From positions 1 through 64,000 of the forward strand of contig CAMNPM010000003.1 in assembly GCA_946548065.1 (NCBI GenBank): 64,000 bases of DNA. The letters run 5' to 3'. Each line of letters begins with the position of its first letter. The stretch's first letter is position 1. This document shows, one piece after another, positions 38,707 through 47,102 of this stretch. The DNA comes from an uncultured Prevotella sp. (GTDB taxonomy: Bacteria; Bacteroidota; Bacteroidia; Bacteroidales; Bacteroidaceae). Under the pieces are notes generated by a model that did no database searches, was not told the DNA's origin, and was given only the letters and a program-made list of their open reading frames with translations. The position numbers and the translations under genes were made by a program.

Positions 38707-39702
38707 TTAGGGAACCTCCACCTTATTGATAATCTTCGAGACAATCTCCTCGCTGGTGACGTTGCTGGCCTCAGCTTCATAGGTTAGGCCTATGCGGTGG
38801 CGCAGCACATCGTGGGCTACGGCTCTCACATCCTCAGGCACCACATAGCCGCGACGCTTAATGAAGGCATAGGCACGGGCTGCCTTTGCCAGGTTGATGC
38901 TGGCACGGGGTGAGCCGCCAAACGATATCATATCCTTCATATCCTTCAACCCGTAGCGGTCGGGATAGCGAGTGGCAAACACGATGTCGGCGATATACTG
39001 CTCTATCTTCTCGTCCAGATACACCTCGCGCACTACCTGGCGGGCCTTCAGAATCTCCTCGGCGGTAGTCACGGGGGTCACACGGGGCAGCCCTTCGCCA
39101 ATGTTCTCACGGATAATCTTCTTCTCCTCCTCAATGGTGGGATAGCCGATTACCACCTTCAGCATGAAACGGTCTACCTGAGCTTCTGGCAGCGGATAGG
39201 TCCCCTCTTGCTCTATCGGGTTCTGCGTAGCCATCACCAGGAAGGGATTAGGAAGGTCAAAGGTATCGCTGCCTATAGTCACCTGCTTCTCCTGCATGGC
39301 TTCCAGCAACGCGCTCTGCACCTTGGCGGGAGCACGGTTAATTTCATCAGCCAGCACGAAGTTAGCAAACACAGGGCCGCGTTTCACATTAAACTTCTCG
39401 TCCTTCTGTGAATAGATGAGCGTTCCCGTCACGTCAGCCGGCAACAGGTCGGGCGTAAACTGAATACGGCTATAGGTAGCATCAATCAGTTGTGACAGCG
39501 TCTTGATGGCAAGTGTCTTGGCCAGACCGGGGACACCCTCCAGTAGTATATTGCCGTCGCTCAGAAGACCTATCAGCAACGAGTCTACCAGATGTCTCTG
39601 TCCCACTATCACACGATCCATACCCGTTACCAGGTTGGTCACGAATCCACTTTGTTGTTCTATCCGGATATTCAGTTCACGGATGTCAATAGCTTCTGCC
39701 AT
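38707..39702 (-). CDS. MoxR-family AAA ATPase
   Basis: EGVPGLAKTLAIK Walker A, LADEINRAPAKVQSALLEAMQE, MATQNPIEQEGTYPLPEAQVDRF. Confidence 0.95.
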   Translation of the reverse strand: MAEAIDIRELNIRIEQQSGFVTNLVTGMDRVIVGQRHLVDSLLIGLLSDGNILLEGVPGLAKTLAIKTLSQLIDATYSRIQFTPDLLPADVTGTLIYSQKDEKFNVKRGPVFANFVLADEINRAPAKVQSALLEAMQEKQVTIGSDTFDLPNPFLVMATQNPIEQEGTYPLPEAQVDRFMLKVVIGYPTIEEEKKIIRENIGEGLPRVTPVTTAEEILKARQVVREVYLDEKIEQYIADIVFATRYPDRYGLKDMKDMISFGGSPRASINLAKAARAYAFIKRRGYVVPEDVRAVAHDVLRHRIGLTYEAEASNVTSEEIVSKIINKVEVP

Positions 39703-39898
39703 AATATTACTTTTTTACCTTTTTACTTTTAATTTGGGTGCAAAAGTACTCATTTTCCCTGTCATAACGCACATCAGCACAACTAAATAATATTAAAATA
39801 TTATAAGAGTTTTTTTTATGACCTGCTCTTCGGCCATCCTGCCCCGTTTTTCTGGCTACCAAAAGAAGCGACACTTCATCAAAAAAGCGTTTGACAAT

Positions 39899-39929
39899 TT
39901 TGCAGTTAACAAGAAAAGTTGTAAATTTG
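39899..39929 (+). promoter_or_regulatory. Promoter (TTTG-N19-TAAATTTG)
   Basis: TTTG 39899-39902, TAAATTTG 39922-39929. Confidence 0.65.
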
Positions 39930-39957
39930 CAAGTGAAATAAAAAAACACTAACGTTT

Positions 39958-40788
39958 ATGAAGAAGAAACTATTATTGGTTTGGGCAATGACTGTAACAG
40001 GATTGTCACCCATGACTGCCCAGGAGATGACAACTGAAGACTTAGGCATTTTCAATCACCTCGGTGCCGCTGTCGGAGTGGGAACAACAGGTATCAGCGT
40101 GGAACTTGCCGCCCCGCTGACATCGTACGTCGCAGTGCGTGGCGGTGTGAACATCATGCCCGCCTTCAAGTATAACGACGACTTCAGGCTGAACTACAAA
40201 CTTGACGGCACGGCGCAGCGAGTTGTCGACGAGCAAGGCAAGGTGCTACCCGACAAAGTTAGCATCCAGGGCAAGCCGAGCATGACGACGGGCCACCTGC
40301 TGTTCGACATCTTCCCCTTCCGAAGCAGCAGCTTCCATCTGACGGCCGGTGCCTACTTTGGTGGCGAGAACGTTGTGAACGTATATAACAAAGATGACGG
40401 AGCACTCAGTATGGTCAGCGAAGTGAACAAAGCCCTTATTGCTGCCGGCATAGCCGACCCTGCGACACACGACAACATGATAGGTGTGAGCCTGGGCAAC
40501 TACTTCCTCACTCCCGACAGGAACGGCAACGTGAAGGCCGACATCAAGGTGAGCGCATTCCGTCCCTATCTCGGTTTCGGCTTTGGTCGCCCCGTACCCA
40601 CGAAGAGCCGTTTCACATGCAACTTCGACATGGGTGTGCAGTTCTGGGGCAAGCCCAAGGTGATGGTCGAGGGCAATGAGCTGTCTGAGTCCGACACCGA
40701 CGGCAAGGACGGCGGCGTGATGAAGGTCATCTCAAAGATTGCGGTATGGCCAGTCATCAGTATACGTCTGGTGGGCAGAATCCTCTGA
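39958..40788 (+). CDS. Putative outer-membrane beta-barrel protein
   Basis: 276 aa; signal peptide; alternating beta-strand patterns; no family recognised. Confidence 0.65.
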   Translation: MKKKLLLVWAMTVTGLSPMTAQEMTTEDLGIFNHLGAAVGVGTTGISVELAAPLTSYVAVRGGVNIMPAFKYNDDFRLNYKLDGTAQRVVDEQGKVLPDKVSIQGKPSMTTGHLLFDIFPFRSSSFHLTAGAYFGGENVVNVYNKDDGALSMVSEVNKALIAAGIADPATHDNMIGVSLGNYFLTPDRNGNVKADIKVSAFRPYLGFGFGRPVPTKSRFTCNFDMGVQFWGKPKVMVEGNELSESDTDGKDGGVMKVISKIAVWPVISIRLVGRIL

Positions 40789-40797
40789 CGACTTACG

Positions 40798-42000
40798 TTA
40801 CTGCTTGCGACGCTTTTTAAGCTGTAACTTTGGTATCTTGATGACCTGTCCCACTTTGACCTTCGGGTTCTGGGGCAGGTCGTTGAATACTTCGACGTAG
40901 CACTCCATATCCGGTCCCAGATGAGCCCGACAGATGCTGTAGAAAGTCTGCCCCGCCAAGACCTTCACCTCGTGGTCGAGTCCTACGATACGGTAAGCCC
41001 CCAGTCGTACGCGAACGTCCTTTTGGGCATATTTGTCTGGGGTCTCGGCATCTGGTTTGGTTGCTGGCTTATCTGCGGGTTTGACAGCAGGCTCAACCTT
41101 AGCGGGAGGAGCAATGGGTTCCACCTTGGCTGCTGCGGGAGCTGGTTGCAGCTGAGCCGGTTGCTGGTCGGGTTCGTCTTTGGCTGTGCCTTCGGGGAGC
41201 GTGTCCAGCGGGACAGCCTGCACCGTGTCGTGCACCACCACCGTATCAGGTGCCACAGACCGAGTTGCATGCTGAAAGCCATAATAATAGCCTCCGGCAG
41301 CCGACAACGCCATGAGTGTCAAGATGCCGAATGCAGCCAATATCCAGCGTCCCCTCGAACGTTCCTCCTCAGGTACATCGTCATCGACTGGCTGCTCGGC
41401 AGAGGCAGACTCTTCATCAGAGGATGGGGCTTCATCAGAGGAGGGGGCTTCATCAGAGGAGGGGGCTTCATTAGAGGCGGGGTCTTCATCAGAGGAGGAT
41501 TCTTCATCAAAGACTGGTTGTTCGGTTACGGGTTCATCTACAACAGCTACAATCTCCGACAGTTCATCCTCCATAAGCGCTTGAGATATGGTATCCTGCT
41601 CGGGAACAACAATTTGTTCGGGAACAACCTCCTGCTCAGAAACGACCTCCTGCTCTTCCTTGATATCAGCGAACTCAACACCCTCGTTGAGCACCACCGT
41701 CTCGAACTGCGAGAAGGGCTTGTTGACCAGTTCCTTCATGGTAGCATCGGGTGTAAACGACACTTTAGAGTGACCGTTGATGGTGACTCGCTCTCCCGTT
41801 CGCACACTGACACTCTCTCGAGCCTCGACATCAATGATTTTAAACGTACCCAGACCTTTCACCTTCACCAGCTGGTCGGTCTCCAACCGTTCCTGTATCA
41901 AGGCGAACATAGCCGATGCAAAAGCATTGGCCTCACGCTTCTCGAAGCCGTTCTTCTGAACCAGAATGGCGGCAATCTCCTGAATCGTCATCTTTCCCAT
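40798..42000 (-). CDS. HU-domain / single-TM / LysM protein
   Basis: 400 aa from ATG 42000: HU-like (KVKGLGTFKIIDVEARESVSVRTGERVTINGHSKVSFTPDATMKELVN), acidic repeats, TM (WILAAFGILTLMALSAAGGYYYGF), Pro/Lys/Ala linker, LysM (HEVKVLAGQTFYSICRAHLG...FNDL...VKVGQVIKIPKL). Confidence 0.88.
   Translation of the reverse strand: MGKMTIQEIAAILVQKNGFEKREANAFASAMFALIQERLETDQLVKVKGLGTFKIIDVEARESVSVRTGERVTINGHSKVSFTPDATMKELVNKPFSQFETVVLNEGVEFADIKEEQEVVSEQEVVPEQIVVPEQDTISQALMEDELSEIVAVVDEPVTEQPVFDEESSSDEDPASNEAPSSDEAPSSDEAPSSDEESASAEQPVDDDVPEEERSRGRWILAAFGILTLMALSAAGGYYYGFQHATRSVAPDTVVVHDTVQAVPLDTLPEGTAKDEPDQQPAQLQPAPAAAKVEPIAPPAKVEPAVKPADKPATKPDAETPDKYAQKDVRVRLGAYRIVGLDHEVKVLAGQTFYSICRAHLGPDMECYVEVFNDLPQNPKVKVGQVIKIPKLQLKKRRKQ
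41413..41508. repeat. 18-bp in-frame tandem repeat (SSDEAP)
   Basis: ttcatc/ttcatt at 41413, 41431, 41449, 41467, 41485, 41503. Confidence 0.93.
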
Positions 42001-42287
42001 TATTGCTGCACTCCTCCTTTCAGTTTGTCTTTCCAAGTCTGGTTAGGCTTGAATGTAAGCACCAGCTTGGGTGGCACGAGCATGCGCTGTCCCGTGGAGG
42101 GGTTGACGATGACGCGTTCCAGTTTTTTCTTTGACTCGAAAGTACCGAAGTTTGGCACTTGCACACAGTTGTCTTCCTGAAAAGCATCCCCCATAGCGTT
42201 GATGATGTTGTCCACCAGCCTTTGGGTGTCTTTCAGAGAGTAGCCGGTGCGCTCAGCCAGCTCAGCAATAAATTCCTTGTTATTCAT
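42000..42287 (-). CDS. HU-family DNA-binding protein
   Basis: 95 aa from MNNKEFIAELAERTGYSLKDTQRLVDNIINAMGDAF...PNFGTFESKKKLERVIVNPSTGQRM; start at 42287, overlapping the rimO stop. Confidence 0.9.
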   Translation of the reverse strand: MNNKEFIAELAERTGYSLKDTQRLVDNIINAMGDAFQEDNCVQVPNFGTFESKKKLERVIVNPSTGQRMLVPPKLVLTFKPNQTWKDKLKGGVQQ

Positions 42288-43596
42288 ATCGTGTCGTAGC
42301 GTATAAGTCAAACTCTTCTGCATCCGTAATACGTGCTTCGTAGAACTGGCCGACGACAAGTTGCTCGTCGGCAGGCAGCAAGACCTCGGGGTCGACCTCT
42401 GGCGAGCAGAACTCAGTGCGGCCAACAAACCAGCCGCCCTCCCTCCGGTCGATGATGACACGCAGAGTCTGTCCTATCTTGGCGGCCTCTATTTCTGCCG
42501 AGATATTCTGCTGCAGCCGCATCAGCTTGTCCAGCCTGGTCTGCTTGACCTCTGCGGGTACATCGTCGTCGTAGTGCTGAGCAGAGTAAGTTCCGTCCTC
42601 CTCGCTATAGGCGAAGGCTCCCATTCGTTCAAAGCGTGCCCAACGGGTGAAGTCCATCAGTTCGCAGAAGTCATCGTCTGTTTCGCCTGGGAAGCCCACC
42701 ATCAGTGTAGTGCGCAGATGGATGCCCGGCACCTCGCGCCGCATGCGTTCTACGAGTTCGTAGGTTTCCTGCTTGCTGAAGTGTCGCTGCATCCGCGTGA
42801 GCATATGGTCGGAGATGTGCTGCAAGGCTATATCCAGATAGCGGCAGACGTTAGGCCGTTCACGCATCACGCGCAACAGTTCCCAGGGGAAATGAGCGGG
42901 ATAGGCATAGTGCAGACGAATCCAGGCCACACCCTCAATCTGTGCCATCTGGTCAATCAGTTCTGCTATATGCTGTCGACCGTCGATGTCCACACCATAG
43001 TAGGTAAGTTCCTGTGCAATAATCTGAAACTCCTTCACGCCCCGACTCACCAACCATCTTACCTCGTCGAGAATATCCTGCTGCTGACGGCTCTGGTGAC
43101 GGCCCGTGATGAGCGGAATGGCACAGTAGGTACAATGCCGGTCGCAGCCCTCGCTGATTTTGATATAGGCATAGTGCGAGGGAGTCGTGATACGCCTGTG
43201 ACATAAGCCATCCGGCTTTCGCTCTACCCCACCCGCTGACGACTCCAGATCGTCGAGCAACTGCCGGTAGTTGAACTTCCCATACCATCCGTCAACCTCA
43301 GGAATCTCTGCTTCCAGATCAGCCAGATAGCGTTCTGACAGACATCCCATCACATAGAGCCGCTTTAGATGTCCTTCCGTCTTGGCCTGAGCCAGTTCGA
43401 GGATGGTGTCGATGCTTTCTTGCTTGGCATCCTCGATGAAGCCGCAGGTATTGACAACGGCTATCTGGCCCTGCGGGTTCTCTGCATCGTGCGTAACATG
43501 ATAGCCACGCGACTCAAAGAGCCCCATCAGCGTCTCCGAGTCTACCAGGTTCTTCGAGCATCCCAGCGTGATGAAATCTATAGTCGGTTTATTCAT
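42280..43596 (-). CDS. rimO: Ribosomal protein S12 methylthiotransferase RimO
   Basis: FITLGCSKNLVDSETLMG; radical SAM SEGCDRHCTYCAIPLITGRHQSR. Confidence 0.96.
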   Translation of the reverse strand: MNKPTIDFITLGCSKNLVDSETLMGLFESRGYHVTHDAENPQGQIAVVNTCGFIEDAKQESIDTILELAQAKTEGHLKRLYVMGCLSERYLADLEAEIPEVDGWYGKFNYRQLLDDLESSAGGVERKPDGLCHRRITTPSHYAYIKISEGCDRHCTYCAIPLITGRHQSRQQQDILDEVRWLVSRGVKEFQIIAQELTYYGVDIDGRQHIAELIDQMAQIEGVAWIRLHYAYPAHFPWELLRVMRERPNVCRYLDIALQHISDHMLTRMQRHFSKQETYELVERMRREVPGIHLRTTLMVGFPGETDDDFCELMDFTRWARFERMGAFAYSEEDGTYSAQHYDDDVPAEVKQTRLDKLMRLQQNISAEIEAAKIGQTLRVIIDRREGGWFVGRTEFCSPEVDPEVLLPADEQLVVGQFYEARITDAEEFDLYATTRYE

Positions 43597-44545
43597 TCTT
43601 GAACAGCGAGTCTACAAACTGCGTCTTGTTGAAGAGTTGCAGGTCGGTCATGCCTTCACCCAGTCCGATATACTTGACTGGCACCTTCAGTTGGTCGGAT
43701 ATTCCAATGACCACCCCTCCCTTTGCCGTGCCATCGAGCTTGGTAATGGCCAGCGAGGTTATCTGCGTGACGGCTGAGAACTGCCGGGCCTGCTCAAAGG
43801 CATTCTGTCCGGTAGAGCCGTCGAGCACCAACAGCACCTCGTCGGGTGCTTCGGGCAGCACTTTCTTCATCACGTCCTTGATTTTCTTCAACTCGTTCAT
43901 CAGTCCCACCTTGTTGTGCAGTCGGCCTGCCGTATCTATCAGCACCACGTCGGCACCATTGGCCTTGGCACTCTGCAGCGTGTCGAACGCCACCGAGGCA
44001 GGGTCGGAGCCCATCTGCTGCTTCACCACAGGCACTCCCACGCGCTCGCCCCAGATGCACAGCTGCTCTACGGCAGCAGCACGGAACGTATCGGCAGCAC
44101 CCAGGTAGACTTTCTTGCCTGCCTGCTTGAACTGCCACGCCAGCTTGCCTATCGTGGTGGTCTTGCCCACACCGTTGACACCTACCACGAGTATCACATA
44201 GGGCTTATGGTCGCTGGGCAAATCCCAGTTGTCGTTGTCATCACTGTTATTCTCTGCCAGCAGCGAGGCTATCTCGTCGCGCAAGATGCGGTTCAGTTCG
44301 GCGGTTGATACGTATTTGTCGCGAGCCACGCGCTCCTCGATGCGCTCAATAATTTTCAGAGTAGTCTCCACACCTACATCCGACGTGATGAGCACCTCCT
44401 CAAGATTGTCCAGCACATCATCGTCGACCTTCGACTTTCCAGCTACGGCTCGCGCCAGTTTGTCGAACACGCTCGACTTGGTTTTCTCAAGACCCTTGTC
44501 CAGCGTTTCCTTCTTGTCCTTATTAAAAAATCCAAATATACCCAT
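43589..44545 (-). CDS. ftsY: Signal recognition particle receptor FtsY
   Basis: VVGVNGVGKTTTIGKLA, DTAGRLHNKVGLMNEL, TKLDGTAKGGV. Confidence 0.96.
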   Translation of the reverse strand: MGIFGFFNKDKKETLDKGLEKTKSSVFDKLARAVAGKSKVDDDVLDNLEEVLITSDVGVETTLKIIERIEERVARDKYVSTAELNRILRDEIASLLAENNSDDNDNWDLPSDHKPYVILVVGVNGVGKTTTIGKLAWQFKQAGKKVYLGAADTFRAAAVEQLCIWGERVGVPVVKQQMGSDPASVAFDTLQSAKANGADVVLIDTAGRLHNKVGLMNELKKIKDVMKKVLPEAPDEVLLVLDGSTGQNAFEQARQFSAVTQITSLAITKLDGTAKGGVVIGISDQLKVPVKYIGLGEGMTDLQLFNKTQFVDSLFKNE

Positions 44546-44564
44546 AGTTATAACTATTTGGCGA

Positions 44565-44572
44565 CAAAGGTA
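44565..44572 (-). promoter_or_regulatory. -7 box TACCTTTG for ftsY
   Basis: CAAAGGTA on the plus strand directly after the terminator A-run. Confidence 0.5.
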
Positions 44573-44606
44573 ATAAAAAAAGCTGAAACTGCGAAGAGTT
44601 TCAGCC
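44573..44606 (-). terminator. Intrinsic terminator after the DUF4295 gene
   Basis: GCTGAAACT 44582-44590 / AGTTTCAGC 44597-44605, T-run on the minus strand. Confidence 0.85.
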
Positions 44607-44629
44607 TTTTCTATATAGTTTTTTTAATA

Positions 44630-44788
44630 TTAATTCTTAAAGAAGTCCTTAACGGCCTCGTTAGGAACCATCTGCTCATCGAAGATGTAAGCACCCGTCT
44701 TGGGGCTCTTCACCATCTTGATCACCTTTGTGTAAGCGCGACCATCCTTCGAACCTTCGTGGAGGGTAGCAACGGTTTTCTTTGCCAT
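44630..44788 (-). CDS. DUF4295 small protein (52 aa)
   Basis: MAKKTVATLHEGSKDGRAYTKVIKMVKSPKTGAYIFDEQMVPNEAVKDFFKN; follows rpmB-rpmG; absent from the ORF track because of its length. Confidence 0.88.
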   Translation of the reverse strand: MAKKTVATLHEGSKDGRAYTKVIKMVKSPKTGAYIFDEQMVPNEAVKDFFKN

Positions 44789-44828
44789 TGAGTATTTACT
44801 TTATTAGTTTATTAAACCTATTCGCCCC

Positions 44829-45020
44829 TTATTTAATCTCCTTGTGCACAGTCATGCGCTTCAGGATGGGGTTATACTTCTTCAGCTCCATACGCTCGGG
44901 AGTGTTCTTGCGGTTCTTCGTCGTGATATAACGGCTTGTGCCGGGAAGACCGCTCTCCTTCATCTCGGTACACTCCAGAATAACCTGGACACGGTTGCCT
45001 TTAGCTTTCTTACCTGCCAT
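44829..45020 (-). CDS. rpmG: 50S ribosomal protein L33
   Basis: 63 aa [51 protein letters not shown]. Confidence 0.96.
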   Translation of the reverse strand: MAGKKAKGNRVQVILECTEMKESGLPGTSRYITTKNRKNTPERMELKKYNPILKRMTVHKEIK

Positions 45021-45025
45021 AATTG

Positions 45026-45289
45026 TTAGTCTCCTATTACTTTAATGTCCTTCCAGTCAACATAACCCTTGGCAACAGCCTGCTTAAGGGCAGCGTCCAG
45101 ACCTACCTTATTAATCATACGCAGACCAGCAGCGCTGATCTTCAACTGAATCCAGCAAGCCTCCTCTACATAGTAGAACTTCTTGCTGAACAGGTTTACA
45201 TCAAAGCTGCGCTTTGTGCGGTGCTTTGAGTGAGACACATTATTACCAATCTGTGCCTTCTTTCCCGTAATCTGACAAATTTTCGACAT
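45026..45289 (-). CDS. rpmB: 50S ribosomal protein L28
   Basis: 87 aa [33 protein letters not shown]. Confidence 0.96.
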   Translation of the reverse strand: MSKICQITGKKAQIGNNVSHSKHRTKRSFDVNLFSKKFYYVEEACWIQLKISAAGLRMINKVGLDAALKQAVAKGYVDWKDIKVIGD

Positions 45290-45357
45290 CTCTATCTACT
45301 CTTTTTTGTGTTCCTTAAATGTAACTTATTCCAAACAGGGTGCAAAGGTACGAAAAA

Positions 45358-45385
45358 GTTTAGAGTTTCGAGTTTAAAGTTCAGA
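45358..45385. repeat. GTTTNGA-like heptamer array (4 units)
   Basis: gtttaga gtttcga gtttaaa gttcaga. Confidence 0.7.
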
Positions 45386-45409
45386 GAAAACGTCAACTCT
45401 TAATATTTT

Positions 45410-45922
45410 TTAACCTTCCAACTCGGCTGGCTGGGGTTCTGTCTTCAGAAAATCGAGAAACATCTGCATCGCACTGTTGGTAGCGATGGCCAGGTTGATG
45501 TCCCGTCCGTGGTCTTCTTCCACCTTCATCGTCACCTGCCGGTCAGGAGTGCCACAGGCCAGCCAGATGGTACCTACGGGATTCTCCTTCGTACCTCCTC
45601 CAGGACCAGCAAAGCCTGTTGCCGAAATGGCATAGTCGGTGTTCAGCGTCCGGCAGGCTCCAGCCACCATAGCCCGGGCCACCTCTTCACAGACGGCAGT
45701 CTTCTCGGCCAGCAGTTCGGCGCTGACACCCAGCAGCGAGATCTTCACCTCGTCGACATACGAGATGATGCCACCCTTGAAATACTTCGAGGCTCCCGGC
45801 ACAGCGATGATGGCCTCGGCAATACGGCCGCCCGTACAGCTCTCGGCTGTCGACACGGTCTTGTCCATTTCCCACAGCAGCTGACTCACTTCCCTGCTGA
45901 TTACCTTGCTTTCAAAATCCAT
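45410..45922 (-). CDS. CinA C-terminal-like (PncC-type) protein
   Basis: TAESCTGGRIAEAI, GGIISYVDEVK, YAISATGFAGPGGGTKENPVGTIW. Confidence 0.93.
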   Translation of the reverse strand: MDFESKVISREVSQLLWEMDKTVSTAESCTGGRIAEAIIAVPGASKYFKGGIISYVDEVKISLLGVSAELLAEKTAVCEEVARAMVAGACRTLNTDYAISATGFAGPGGGTKENPVGTIWLACGTPDRQVTMKVEEDHGRDINLAIATNSAMQMFLDFLKTEPQPAELEG

Positions 45923-45989
45923 CTTTACTATTTACGATTTGACTATTTACTATATTATTTAATATTGGACAATTTACGATTGTCCCACC

Positions 45990-47018
45990 TTATTTAAATG
46001 TCACCTTCGAGAAGGCGGGAGCCTCTATCGGACAGAACTCCCCGTCCAGATACTTATTGTAGCCCACTATGCCTATCATGGCCGCATTGTCGGTAGTATA
46101 GCTGAACTTGGGGATGTATACCGTCCACCCGTAGCGCTTGGCATAGTCGTGGAAGGCATTGCGCAGTCCGTTGTTGGCACTCACGCCGCCAGCCACAGCC
46201 ACATGCTTGATGCCAGTCTGCTTCACGGCCAGCTTCAGCTTCTTCATCAGAATATCGACAATGGTCCACTCCAGTGAGGCGGCAATATCCTCCTTGTGGT
46301 TCTCGATGAAGTCGGGCTCCTGCTCCACCCACTTGCGCAGGTTATAGAGGAACGAGGTCTTCAAGCCCGAGAAGCTGTAGTCAAGTCCGGGAATATGCGG
46401 TTCGGCAAACTGGTACGCCTTCGGGTTACCCTGCCGCGCCAGCCGGTCGATGATGGGACCACCTGGATAACCCAGTCCCATCACCTTCGAGCACTTGTCG
46501 ATGGCCTCGCCGGCAGCATCGTCGATGGTCTGGCCCAGCACTTCCATATCGTTGTACTTGCGCACCAGCACAATCTGGGAGTTGCCGCCGCTCACAAGCA
46601 GGCAGATGAACGGATAGGGAGGCGGATTGAAGTCGCCCTCGCCACCGTCGATAAAATGCGCCATCACGTGTCCCTGCAGATGATTGACATCTATCAGGGG
46701 TATGCCCAGCGAGCGGGCAAAACCTTTGGCGAAGTTGACACCCACAAGCAGCGACCCCATCAGTCCGGGTCCGCGTGTGAATGCCACCGCCGAGAGCTGT
46801 TCCTTCTGAATGCCGGCACGCTTGATGGCCTCATGCACCACTGGCACCACGTTCTGCTGGTGAGCCCTCGATGCCAGCTCAGGCACCACACCGCCATACG
46901 CTTCGTGGACAGCCTGCGACGCCGTGACATTCGACAGCAGCACATCGTTTCGCAGCACTGCTGCCGACGTGTCGTCGCATGAGCTCTCTATTGCTAATAT
47001 ATAAATGTCTTTTGTCAT
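45990..47018 (-). CDS. tsaD: tRNA N6-adenosine threonylcarbamoyltransferase TsaD
   Basis: LAIESSCDDTSAAVL, GVVPELASRAHQ, GPGLMGSLLVGVNFAKG, LVSGGNSQIV. Confidence 0.96.
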   Translation of the reverse strand: MTKDIYILAIESSCDDTSAAVLRNDVLLSNVTASQAVHEAYGGVVPELASRAHQQNVVPVVHEAIKRAGIQKEQLSAVAFTRGPGLMGSLLVGVNFAKGFARSLGIPLIDVNHLQGHVMAHFIDGGEGDFNPPPYPFICLLVSGGNSQIVLVRKYNDMEVLGQTIDDAAGEAIDKCSKVMGLGYPGGPIIDRLARQGNPKAYQFAEPHIPGLDYSFSGLKTSFLYNLRKWVEQEPDFIENHKEDIAASLEWTIVDILMKKLKLAVKQTGIKHVAVAGGVSANNGLRNAFHDYAKRYGWTVYIPKFSYTTDNAAMIGIVGYNKYLDGEFCPIEAPAFSKVTFK

Positions 47019-47026
47019 TTCAATGT

Positions 47027-47093
47027 TTCGATGTTTCGGGCTTCGGTATTTCGAAGTGTCGATGCTTCAAGGTTTGGATGCTTCGATGCTTCG
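47027..47093. repeat. TTCG(ATGC) octamer array, 9 units (intergenic)
   Basis: Core at 47027, 47035, 47042, 47050, 47058 (GTCG), 47066 (TTCA), 47074 (TTGG), 47082, 47090. Confidence 0.88.
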
Positions 47094-47102
47094 AAAGAAG
47101 CC

